From Pseudoneurospora amorphoporcata (taxonomy: Eukaryota; Ascomycota; Sordariomycetes; Sordariales; Sordariaceae), in contig MU859158.1 of NCBI GenBank assembly GCA_033297205.1, forward strand, positions 1 through 64,000: DNA of 64,000 nt. Reading direction: 5' to 3'. Of the stretch, positions 44,828 to 55,170 are shown piece by piece. Under the pieces are notes generated by a model. That model saw only the letters and a program-made list of their open reading frames with translations. It was not told the origin of the DNA and ran no database searches. Position numbers and translations under genes: made by a program. Every line of letters starts with the position of its first letter. Positions within the stretch are counted from its first letter, which is position 1.

Positions 44828-45318
44828 GACGTGCGCTGCTTGCTTGTCTCTAATCTGTAAATATATGTACATTATTACGTTATACTGAAAGATGATGGAA
44901 CTGAGCGGAAAACAAAAAGGGACTATGTAGTAAAACAGTGGTGGCATATGTGTTGTGCCGGTGGCTCGGTGGGTGTGCAATATGGAGTGGTTATATATCG
45001 ATGAAATTTGGGGGAAATAGAGTGGATGGCGTAGGTTGGACTGTGTTGCTTGCTTGCTTGATGTCTGACAAACCGTCCTCTTCGCTTTGACCTTTCCCTT
45101 TCCTCTTTCTTTCTGTAACGTCCAATCCTTAAGCATATCCTCTGCCCTCTGTTCAATGTCGTAGTCTCATGTCGCATAAGTTCCTCATCCTTAATCACCA
45201 TGAAAAACAATCTTCCGTTTCCTTCCCTCCAGGTCTCTCTGTTCCTTTCTACCTCCCCTTTCTCTCTGCACCTCCTTCCTTCCGCATCTTTCCCGTCAAT
45301 ATGCCCCCCTTCTTCTTT
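44827..45318. other. 3' region between mrps5 and dad3
   Basis: Convergent 3' UTR space. CT-rich on the plus strand toward dad3. No gene supported. Confidence 0.4.
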
Positions 45319-45724
45319 TCACGACTGTCCCCCACCAGCTCCTCCACCCTCACCACCACCACCATTCCCCCCAGCAGCAGGACCACCCCAATCAATCTCC
45401 TGCTGCAAAACAATACTGTAAACACTTGCCTTCAGCAGGGTAAAGACCAAACTGGTCTTGCGCTCCAGCTCCCTTAATCCGTCGAGGATTGCGACTGAGG
45501 GCTGGGAGGCTAGGGTATCTAGTAGTGAGGCGAGCTATCAAACAATTCGTTAGTATGATGTTGTTACGGGAAGAGAAAAGTGGAATTGGGAATGAGTTGT
45601 CGTAGAGAGGTACCTTCTTCATGTTCTCTGCCAAACGCTCATATTCGTCTAGAACATCTTGTTCTGTGGGTGTGAGTTCTGGTGGGGAGTTGAGGAGGGG
45701 GTTTGGTTGTGGTTGTTGTTCCAT
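45319..45724 (-). CDS. dad3: DASH/Dam1 complex subunit DAD3, 108 aa
   Basis: Two exons on the minus strand, 45724-45614 and 45534-45319, with a 79-bp intron (GTACCT donor, ATAG acceptor). The joined protein shows the whole DAD3 signature: LTPTEQDVLDEYERLA, then LASQPSVAILDGLRELE, KTSLVFTLLKASVYSI, and the end IVLQQEIDWG. This is followed by a glycine-rich tail (GGNGGGGEGGGAGGG) not expected from the yeast protein. DAD3 is part of the ten-subunit ring that couples kinetochores to microtubule plus ends in mitosis. The unspliced frame loses all similarity after the donor site, so the intron is certain. Confidence 0.94.
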
Positions 45725-46362
45725 TTTGATGGAGATGTGATGGAAATTCGACTGTATCTGATCAAATCGCACGGTTCTCACGTCGCAATGATAATTGGAA
45801 AATTTTGAGTAGTTCTGAGATGCAATCTGGCATGAATTGAGATTCAGTCATGAGAAGCCGAGTTGGGTTGTTGATGGGGGAAACAGAAAGGAAAGACAGT
45901 CGCGATTGGACGCGCAGTGCGGGAGCATGCATTGTTTCACTTTAATGGGAAGCAAGTGGTGTAATTACAGTGTTCTAACGAGTGGTAAATTACACTGGGT
46001 ACGGTACCTGAGTAACAATCAACGCTTTGTTTTAGTTCCCCTTTTTCTGGACCTGTAAACAGCAGATATACTTCCATCAACTTCGTACATTGTCCTGATA
46101 TTACCCTTGAGATACACACCCCTTGATTACGTCTTCCTCCAACGTCGTACCCATTTTTTGTTTGTGATTTATCGGTCTTGGGCATCATAAGATATACAAC
46201 CAGCCCACGCTCTGCTAAAAATATTCTGAAAAACAACAAACCAATTCATGGTGACCTCCAGATATTGCATACCCGTTACCAGCCCAAACGGACAGGCATC
46301 ATGGCACCACCCTCGATGGGAAAAAAGCGAGCGGCGTTTGCAGATCTTCCCGGTGATAAATG
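45725..46362. other. Promoter region of dad3 downstream of the CorA gene
   Basis: Lies between two minus-strand genes. A 22-codon ATG frame at 46301 on the plus strand ending at a TAA is too short to support. Nothing else seen. Confidence 0.4.
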
Positions 46363-49026
46363 TCAGTAAGTCCTAGTCTTCCTTCTCCTCATACCACTGG
46401 CCGAACTGTTCTGCCTCTCATGCGCCTCCACGCCCACCGGCACATCCTCCAGCGCTCTCAGTTGCCTGGGGTTTACAATGCGCTTGACAGCACCGTACCA
46501 GCCCAATTCCTGTCTCTTCCACGCCTTCGGTCTGATCCCGTTGGATGGAGTCATCTCCAGGATGACACGAGGTAGCGATCCTCCCGACGCCGATTCCTCT
46601 TCTGACCCATCCATCTGAGTCTCGGTTTCCGTGTCTGCATCAAATCCCACACGTCTCTGAGGATCAGGGTAACTGGTGCTTTGTGCCAGCGTCATCCCCG
46701 GGGGCATCATCATCAGATGAACGTGGCCGGGTGAGAGTGGCGTGATAGGAGTTGTGTCCACAGTTTCCTGATTCAAGCCATGCTCATTGTCTTGAAGGTT
46801 GCTATCGCCATAGTGACTGCCTGTAGCCGTTGGCAGCTGAAAAGAGGGCGGTAAAGACGGACGTTGTCCGTGTAGATCCGGCTGAGAAACCGGTTGAGCA
46901 GTCGGTGAAGCAGTACCAGGCGGGGGATAAAATCCGGTTCTGCCTGTGTTTCCCACGAAAGGGTTAAATCCGATTGTTTGCTCCTCGTCAGTTTGTTCTC
47001 TTCGATGAGGATGGCTGCCACTCTCCTCTTGATCCAGATTGACTTCCACGCCATGGTCATGGGTTGGATGGCGTCGCATCTCCATCTGTTTCTTCATCCG
47101 TTTGTGCTTCTGCCAGATAAGTTTCCCGATCCACCAACGCCATGTCTTGAAAGAGAGGAAGCCCGTAGGGGTCGCTTCTTCCGTCTCGTTTTGACCTTTG
47201 TTACCATCTACATTGGTAACCCCAGTCCCACAAAGATCCCCATTATCAGTAATCTCCGATCCCGCAGGGAGAGGGACAGGGTAAGGAAAGACTACAGCCG
47301 CACTGGAAAGTGAACTCACTACCACCCGTTCAGTCGCAACTTCAACCCAAACCTCGGCCTTGCGGACTATGTCCGCGTAGATTATCAGGCAGGCAATGAT
47401 GGAGAGTGGAATAACTATTGCCCAAAAGATGAAGAACTTGGGAGCGCCGGGTTCATACTCGTCGCCCATGGAGAGAATCCCAGACACAATAGGGAATGGA
47501 AGTAGGATACCACCTAAGTAAGAGATGCGCTCAAGGGCCCGCCGGTTATCGGCAGATGCTTTGTCGGATGTACCATGCTGGTGGGAGTTGATGCGATGAA
47601 GGTGGCTGCGTTGAGGTGTTAGGCTTGCGTAGGTTGCTATCCGGTTCAGGTTGTTACCGGGTGTTGTCGTCCTGGATAGAGAAATGTGTGTGAACCTGGC
47701 TGTAGAGTTCATAGCCGTTGACCTCTTTTTCGCCGGCTTAAGCTTCTCCTGGGTCACGCATGTCGGTGGGTTCTCGGGAGGTGCGGGGATAGGCAAGAGG
47801 ATGGGGACACCTGGTGATGCATTGAGAAGAGCGATTCGGCGCTTAGCTCGAGAAAGAAGCGTCTTCCAATCCGGTCCAGATGGGGAACATCTCTCGGCCC
47901 CCTTGATGCGACCCTGGTGGTCGGCGTAGAAAGCAGTGTCATCAGCGTTCCGCTCAAGTGACTGCACCATATGCCAATAGAGAGTGATGCTCTTCGACAC
48001 TTCTCTCTCAATCAACTTCGGCTGCGAAGCCGTCGGGGGCGCCAATACTTCGAACAACTCGAGCCAGTGATTGTAGACGATGTCAGACAGGACATCCACG
48101 ACGAAGCTTGCGGGATCAACCACCTGCGTGTCTTTGCTGGCGTTGTGGCAGAGCATTTCGTAAACCAAGTCTTCCAGACATGGGACCTCTTCTTCTTCAC
48201 GATCGTCATATCCGTCGACGGCTGCAACTCGAGGTCTCTGTGCTTCCATGACAGGGCCTGTCTTCTTGGCCGTAGGAAACGAGGCCTTCCGCAGATGTGA
48301 CGAATCAGTGTCCCTCCAAAGCGGCTTATCCAGGAACAGTACTCCAGCCCGAGGGCTGTGTTGCCGAGCAGAACTGATCCATAGAGATGCTCGGTAGAAG
48401 GCTGCCGCCATTCCCTTTTGTGGCTTCCCCTCTTCTGTCAAAGGTAGGACTTTGGGAACGGTGGCCATCAGATCAAGACCATCTAGACCCGCTCTAGGGC
48501 TGTGATAGGTCTCTCGTCGGGCCATCGAGGCATGATCGAATCCTTGTACCAACTCGGGGTATTCGAACTGCGCGAAGCAGCCTGCTTCGGGGCTTCTGAT
48601 TTTCGAAAGACCTCGTCTGCGAGGGAGAGTCAGGCCAGAGCGTGAACAGTAGCTTCTCCGGGCAGCATGTGCGTCCAGAAACGCAGGGTCCATGTTGAGC
48701 TCCTCGCTGTTGCGGAGGATGTCGACGTAGTTCGCAGGGAGGCCATGAACAATAAACAAGGTAACCGTTCCATCCTTGTCCATACCTGATATCAACTCAC
48801 GTAGAACGTCTGGACTGCTAATAATCGTTCTCCGGCATTGTTTCTTGGGATCCCATTCGAGCATATAAGCGGGCGAGGTCTCGAACTCGTAGAGCGGAGG
48901 GGCGAGGGAACCGAGACGGTGATGGTAGAAGATGGACGAGGCATCGCGGGGTAGCTTCTGTTGATTGTGCAATTGATGCTTGGGTGCGGCCTCATGGGCA
49001 TCGTTCCGCTCTTCGTCCGAGTCCAT
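46363..49026 (-). CDS. CorA-like magnesium-transporter family protein, 887 aa
   Basis: A single exon. A large N-terminal cytosolic part holds blocks typical of filamentous-fungal CorA-like proteins (PAYMLEWDPKK, FIVHGLPANYVDIL, DPAFLDAH, YPELVQG). The C-terminal part of this domain has a coiled-coil/stalk region, then ERISYLGGILLPFPIVSGIL, SMGDEYEPG and IFWAIVIPLSIIACLIIYAD, a two-helix hairpin at about residues 505-553. The CorA loop motif GMN is not seen; SMG follows helix 1, as is common in this fungal subgroup. A 330-residue cytosolic tail after the helices is rich in Pro, Thr and Glu, longer than in classical CorA. Function as a divalent-cation channel is inferred. The ATG at 49026 is the only one that precedes the conserved start. 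Confidence 0.78.
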   Translation of the reverse strand: MDSDEERNDAHEAAPKHQLHNQQKLPRDASSIFYHHRLGSLAPPLYEFETSPAYMLEWDPKKQCRRTIISSPDVLRELISGMDKDGTVTLFIVHGLPANYVDILRNSEELNMDPAFLDAHAARRSYCSRSGLTLPRRRGLSKIRSPEAGCFAQFEYPELVQGFDHASMARRETYHSPRAGLDGLDLMATVPKVLPLTEEGKPQKGMAAAFYRASLWISSARQHSPRAGVLFLDKPLWRDTDSSHLRKASFPTAKKTGPVMEAQRPRVAAVDGYDDREEEEVPCLEDLVYEMLCHNASKDTQVVDPASFVVDVLSDIVYNHWLELFEVLAPPTASQPKLIEREVSKSITLYWHMVQSLERNADDTAFYADHQGRIKGAERCSPSGPDWKTLLSRAKRRIALLNASPGVPILLPIPAPPENPPTCVTQEKLKPAKKRSTAMNSTARFTHISLSRTTTPGNNLNRIATYASLTPQRSHLHRINSHQHGTSDKASADNRRALERISYLGGILLPFPIVSGILSMGDEYEPGAPKFFIFWAIVIPLSIIACLIIYADIVRKAEVWVEVATERVVVSSLSSAAVVFPYPVPLPAGSEITDNGDLCGTGVTNVDGNKGQNETEEATPTGFLSFKTWRWWIGKLIWQKHKRMKKQMEMRRHPTHDHGVEVNLDQEESGSHPHRREQTDEEQTIGFNPFVGNTGRTGFYPPPGTASPTAQPVSQPDLHGQRPSLPPSFQLPTATGSHYGDSNLQDNEHGLNQETVDTTPITPLSPGHVHLMMMPPGMTLAQSTSYPDPQRRVGFDADTETETQMDGSEEESASGGSLPRVILEMTPSNGIRPKAWKRQELGWYGAVKRIVNPRQLRALEDVPVGVEAHERQNSSASGMRRRKTRTY

Positions 49027-50425
49027 CGCGTGTCGGTGTCTTGCAGAGCCTCCGTTTGGCTGGGGGCTGCCACACGTTGACCGTTTTATTGTCGATGATG
49101 AAAGGCTTTTCGAGGAGGCGAAGAACAGCGAGAATAACGAGAATGTCCCACGGCACTCTCATTGTTGGCGTAAAAGCTCCTCCTTTCGTCCATGTTGATG
49201 TTCCTTCCGTCTTCGGAGGCTTTCACAAAGGGTGTGCTAGCAACTGTCATGGTGTAGTGCCGTGGATGATGCTACTTTCATCGTTCCTTCTGTTTGGATG
49301 TCAGTCAGGGAGGTTCGAATGAGCAACGGACACTCGTGTGGTTTCGGGTGCTCCTTTCCGCCTATGCCATCGAGTCATTACCGCGATAAATTGTGCTTAT
49401 CTCTCAAATCGGCAGGTGTATCCAGCCCTTTCTCGACCCACAGCGGTCGCGATTCACAACGGGACACTGTCGTTCATCTGGACCAACACAACTCGGAGGA
49501 AGCTGCATCGAGTAACTGCAGAGGAGCAGGGAAGGAATCAATGAATGACTGCAGTCACAGCAGATATTTTCGCATCCGAATGCCGCTTGTCCAATTTCCA
49601 GTGCAGCAATGGAACGTCGAAGCAACGAAGCGGCCAAGACGACTCGGAACTCCGACTGCGTCTTTCGAGTGTCCAACATCTCTTCTCCAGATAAGCTGGC
49701 TTCACTCGTGCAGTAAATGCAAATGGCCCTTGGCAAAACTGTAGCTTCATCGGGCTTCAAAGATATTCGCATGGCTCCGGCTCTAGTCTTCAATCGTACG
49801 CCATCGGTGTATTTACTTTGTAATTCCATTCGTGCTACACCATGTCTTCCAATATCTCATGACTAGATACATTTCCCGCTCACCACCACTCCCGCGCCGA
49901 GCAGCACCGGTTGCTTTTCTCTCCTCCAACAAGTTACGTGCCATATAATAATAAAAGCTTTGCTAGGTCTCCTTAACTGCGCTGCTTTCTCTCAATCCCT
50001 CCTTCACCCTTGCCTTCCCTTCCAAAAACCAAAAAAAAAAAAAAAGTTGGAAAGAAAAAAAGAAAGAAAACGCCACCCGCCATGAAACTCCTTCAGATGA
50101 AGATAGAAATGAATATGGTGTACCAAACCCCTTAAACAAAGTCCTCTGAGCGCTCGTGTCAACGTATCAGTCTAAAATGAGCGAGATGTGCAAGCGAGAA
50201 CTGGAAACCACGCTGCAAGCAGGCCTGTTCAGCTCTGCAAGTAGTAAAACAGAAAACGGAAAACAATGCGCAGAGCGCCACATGCCGTCATGGGACGCCC
50301 TGCGACAAGACGCAGGGCAAAGGAGCGATAGATGACGGAGCCACCAATTAACCGCGGCCCGTTCCAAACAAAAGTCGCCATCGAAAGAGCTGACCCGGGG
50401 GAGGTAGGACCTCCTGGAAGCCTCC
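49027..50425. other. Intergenic region between CorA-like gene and nrc-2
   Basis: About 1.4 kb upstream of the CorA-like gene and downstream of nrc-2 (both minus). Open frames are short and without motif. There is an A-run of 16 near 50030, followed by a GAAAG-rich stretch. Confidence 0.4.
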
Positions 50426-52482
50426 TTATCGCTTTTCATAAGCATCAGAGTGATACTCTTCATCGCCATCGTGATGTAATGTGACGCTGTTGAACTCCTC
50501 GAATGGATCGACGGCATTCTCGCCTGGTGTCACCATCCCACTTTCAAGCGGCTCTCCCTTGAGGCCCATCTGCCTAGACCCGCTGATATCCACGCTCTCA
50601 CTTTCCTTAACGTTGCGGAAGTTTAATGTATCAATGCCACGGCCCTGGTTGGGGACAATGGGTGGCTTCATATGACGGATCAAAGCCCATTGTGTCGTCC
50701 TGAAGAAGGGGTGAGTCTTGATGTCGGACGCGCCAGCACGCGCACCTAGACGACGGTTCTCGTCTTTGATAAGCAATTTGCGAATGAGTGATTTGCAAAG
50801 GCTAAACGCCCATGGTTAGCAAGAAGTCAAGGCAACGGACCGTTGTTGACAAGGGTGTGGGACTTACTTTGATATTTGGGGGGCGCCTGCATGGTCAGGG
50901 AAGGGAATATCTTCCCTGAGAATGTTGGCGAATGTAGCGTTGCGGTTCTTACCCTTGAAGGGGGTAGTGCCGTAAAGCATTTCATAGATGAGAATACCTA
51001 GCGTCCACCAATCTACTGCACTGGTATGCCCACTTCCCTTAATGACTTCGGGGGCGATATACTCTTCCGTACCCACAAAGGAGTTTGTGCGGAAGTTTGC
51101 TATGCAGGATTTGGTGTCGATGGTCGGCAACGACGACGTACTCGTGCCATTCTTGCCAATGATCATGGTCGGCTTGCCGCCGGGGTCGGACTGCTTGGAC
51201 AGATCGAAATCTGAAAGCATGATATGGCCAGACTGGTGAAGTAGAATATCTGTGATGATCGACAGTTAGTTATGCGAAATGATCGGCATGATGAAAGGTG
51301 GGAAAGGTGGGAACGTACTCTCAGGCTTGAGATCCCGGTAAATGAATCCCATGAGATGCAGGTATTCGAGCGCAGCAGTAACCTCTGCGGCGTAGAAGCG
51401 AGCATCGTCCTCGGGAATGCACTTTCCGGGACGTGTCTGAAGAGCCCTGAAGAACTCGCCACCGCTGCAGTATTCCATGCAGAGGTAAAGATAGTCCTCG
51501 GACTGGAAGGAGTGATATAGAGTCACGATGAAGGGATGGTTGCTTGTAGCGAGAATTTCCTGCTCGGCCAAGGCTCTCTTAATCTTGTTGCGCTTGATCA
51601 TTTCCTTCTTGCTCAGGACTGTTTTGGGTTGTCAGCAAGGCGTTAAACGTTATAATCGGATGGACGCGAAGACGTACCCTTCATAGCATATAACCTCCCG
51701 CTCTTCTTCTCCTTGACGAGATAAACCTTGCCTACATCGCCCTTGCCGATCAACTTGATCTTGTCGAAACTCTGGGGGCCGACCTCGACATTGCGGACCT
51801 TGATGGAGTTGGAGCTGTATGTTCGGCGGAAGGCGAGCGGCGACTGGCGGATGGGAGGAGGCAGCGCTCCGAGACCATCGGCATCGGGCGCAGCCAGACT
51901 CGTGGAGGAATCGTTGTTGGGCTTTTGCTCTGCGAAACCGACTGTGTTGGAATCCTTGCTCTCCTCTAGCGGCTCCTTGCTGAGCTCGGCCGTGGCAGGG
52001 CGCTCGCCGTTGCCCTGACCCTTTGAAAACAGGCCCTGTGCGTTGGGGGCACTGGCGACTCTCCTCAGTTTCCTCGCAAGCTCCTCTTTCGTGGCAGCGG
52101 TGGGCTGCTGCGAGCCTTCGGGGCCGTTGACCTTGAGCGAGGGAGTGTCGGGCGGGCTAGGCGGAACCGAGCCGTCATTGTGATGGCGCAGGCCCGGTTG
52201 GCCCTGGTGGGCGAAGTACGGGTTCGCGTGTGCGGTCGGACTCATGGATTCGTCGAGCGGATTGCCCTCGCTCACGACAGTGGCGCTGCGAAGACGGCCG
52301 ACGCTAAAGAAACGGGACTGACGGAACGTCTTGGAGTCGGCGCGTGGTGCTCCGCCGTGGGAGCTGGAGGTGGTGTTGGCATCGCGGTCCTTGTGGTCTT
52401 TGGAGCCGGAATTGATGCGGAAGAATTGCTTGAGGCGCGAGGGGAAATGGCCTTCGCCGTTGACTTTGTTTGTGGACGGCAT
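50426..52482 (-). CDS. nrc-2: AGC-family Ser/Thr kinase NRC-2, 620 aa
   Basis: Four exons on the minus strand: 52482-51678, 51618-51319, 51249-50868, 50801-50426, with introns of 59, 69 and 66 bp. Kinase landmarks: GKGDVGKV loop (from residue 246), Lys268 in YAMK, RDLKPEN at 363-369, DFD at 382-384, GTEEYIAPE and DWWTLGIL. DFD in place of DFG and a longer insert before APE are typical of the fungal NRC-2/flippase-kinase (yeast FPK1/2-like) group, related to plant AGC VIII kinases. The N-terminal 235 residues are Ser/Pro-rich with low complexity. In N. crassa NRC-2 restrains conidiation; yeast relatives phosphorylate phospholipid flippases. Length agrees with about 620 residues as I recall. 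All three joins reconstruct kinase motifs (VLSKKEM, KPEN, ISNLCKSL). Confidence 0.96.
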
Positions 52483-55170
52483 CCTTGTGATGTAATACTC
52501 ATGAAGACGAGTCCATGATGCGACTTGGATGGGAGGAAGGGGGAAAGACGGGGGGGGGTTGCCAAGGTGCACTGGACTGCGAGTGCGCGAGGTGCCAATG
52601 CAGTGGAGGGTGCTGGGTGCAGCGGGTGGTCTGGCAGTTCCGGTCTGAGTGGCAGCAGGCGTAGGCAGTGCCCCTGCCTTGAGATGTCGAAAGAGTGGAT
52701 GGCCTAGTGGATAACAGATGACAGGACCGAGCCAGTTGCGCTGTGCCCACTTCCTCTTTACCTGGCGGCCCGCCACCTTCCACTTCCAGCACGCCGTCCA
52801 ATGGGCTGCAGGCATCGCTGTCGGGCACTCTGCGTCGTCTGCGAGACTGCGATGGGCTGGCTTGCCTGGAGGCGAAAGCTGTTTCGCTTCAGTTTTTCTG
52901 CCGTTCACGTCCGGGCTACTAAACACACAGTGACAGGAGATTGTTCCTTATCACCCGCTTAGCCGGCAAGCACTCTATTGTAATAATATTCTAGCTCAAG
53001 TACGTTATCAGATCGGAAGGTCCAAACATTGGTGTCCAAGGAGACTGCCTGTTTCCATGGTCTTTGGCTCTCTCAGGTTGGTGGAGTGTCACGGGATCTT
53101 CCGGCGCACGCCGACTGGAGCGATGAGAACGAGACCCGGCCATTGAACTTCTTTTCAAGTCCCCCGCCGTCCGCAACCTGTTCTGTCCAGTCATTTATCA
53201 GCACGGCATGCCACCTGTCAATCCATTGAAATCTGTATTTATCAGCAACATATAAAACCCCAACCCGTCTGGTCCATGATGAGGCTCTTGGTGCTTCAGA
53301 CTCAAAACTACAGCAGCAGAGGTGTTGTCATCGCTGTCTACAGGTAAGTACCTCGTAGCAACGTACGGAGCATGACGTCTCAGAACCAGCCGTTTCTACC
53401 GTCCAACAACACGCAGCCGCAATGCTCAAGTACACCATTGGTTTCTCTTGGACCGCAATCCTTCAGGTCCCTGAATTCCCGCCACCAGACTTCGCAGAGC
53501 TTGGCAATGTCTTGATGGGTCCAGACTGTCGAGGGCTGCTGAGCACCTGCAGATGCCTAGATGATGGAAAGGCTGGGACATTTGACATCTGTTGACTCAA
53601 TATCATCTTGCAATCATGTCTCTACCTATAGACAATGGTCTTCACAGGCTTCATAAAGCAGACACATTGTACATACTTCCCGTCGGCAACTGTTCGGAGC
53701 ATAGCCCGTTACAGCAATTCCCGGCCGCAATCTGGACCCCTCTGGCCATGTCCCTCTTTTCTCATCACAAGTTATTGAACGCAGGCAACGAAGCAGCCAA
53801 GCAACCAACCACAAGTTCATTGACAGATCCCCGTCAAGCTGGGGAAGCCAAGCCTACCCCGGAACAAAAAGGTGTTGAATTGATTCCATCGGCCCTATTC
53901 CGCCCAAACATCTAACAAGGCTCCCGTCACTTTGCCTCTAATGCTGCTGAGTGTAGTGTACCACCACGAGTCTTACACCATGCGCTGCCAACAAAATGGA
54001 ATACCTGTCTAATTCGGCTGTCAAAGTCGCCTCAGCCTGCTATCACCCACAGACTTGGTGTGACTGTGTATGCACTGGTACCGTGACATATCTTCAGCGG
54101 TTCTTTCTCTCTTCCACAGCGTTCTTTGTTCAGTAAGTATTTTCTGTGCGTTCTTCTGATTCCTCCATGTCCCCTTGTCTGGTGGGAAGTTATCCAACCA
54201 TGGAGGTTCAGAAATCAGGCCAGTTTGGGCAATTAACGAGAATCTGCCTCGTGCTTTTTCGCTACATGTCTGGCTCTTCGGTCTTGTCCAACCTTTTCGC
54301 TCTGCAACTCAGAATGTAACGATGCACCCAAACAGCTCCCATTTGGGACGCGCTGCATTGTAAAAGTAGTTTTCCGCACTGCGTGAGCGTAGGAGTGGGT
54401 TTTCTTTTTTTGTGGCCGTTCCTTCGATGAAAAAAAAAAAACGTGCGAAAATGAAAACTGGAGGTGTTGGAGGTAACTCGACGGACTTTCCTGTATCGGA
54501 AGTTTTCGGGAAACAAAGGCACAAATTGCTCTTCATAAGCTGAGTGTCATTATAAAATGGGTAAGGTAACAATGGCCAGAAATTGTCTAGTGGCTGAGCG
54601 GCTGCTGCGTTGCTCCCAAAAATCCGAAAAGTCACGCTTTTGATTCCAGCTTGCGGCGAACTTTTTCGACAACTACGGTATGGGATGGTCCGGGCATGTC
54701 CTGCCCACTGGGCACTTTCGCATGGTGGGCTCACTGACCATACCGTAGCAACAGCGAATAACATAATTATCTACATCGCACATTTAGCGAAAATTTAGCG
54801 GGCATCTACTAACATCTAGCGATCTGGGTTTTACTAAGCGGTTTCCTAGCGAAGTATTTTTTTCTTAGGTTTGTTTTATTTGATAACTTCTTTTTTTAAT
54901 TCCTTGAACGTTTTATTTTATATAGTAACCCATAGTGACAGATTAACCTGAAGACGGTGCTAGTATAAAGCTTACAAAACTGCAGTATATGTGGTGATAC
55001 GGACGTTTCGAACCTTTTACTTGAATACCTCCATCGCTTGTTATATACTAATACGCCTCTGTGCCTTTTTCACCACATCCCACGCCGACAGCACAATAGC
55101 AGCTAGAATTACCTTCACAGCCTTCTCCCATCTTCCGTTTCCTTATTATCCCTCCTTCTACCCCGCAAGC
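52483..55170. other. 2.7-kb intergenic region, promoter of nrc-2 and 3' side of the AT-hook gene
   Basis: No supported gene. The nrc-2 frame is open up to 52926 without conservation, so this is leader. The region includes an inverted repeat (arms 54673-54683 and 54737-54747) and an AT-rich patch at 54840-54960. Confidence 0.4.
54673..54747. repeat. Inverted repeat with 11-bp perfect arms
   Basis: CTACGGTATGG at 54673-54683 and its exact reverse complement CCATACCGTAG at 54737-54747, 53 bases apart. The GC-rich centre has further short complementarity (GCCCA / TGGGC). It could form a stem in RNA or DNA; its role is unknown. Confidence 0.6.

Noticed and set aside
46301..46369. Short ATG frame (22 codons) with a good donor-like GTAAGT at its end
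   Set aside because: No second exon could be joined, since downstream DNA is antisense to the CorA-like gene and the motif is probably chance.
54585..54665. tRNA-like A-box pattern (AGTGGCTGAGCGG)
   Set aside because: No matching B-box, acceptor stem or anticodon arm could be folded.
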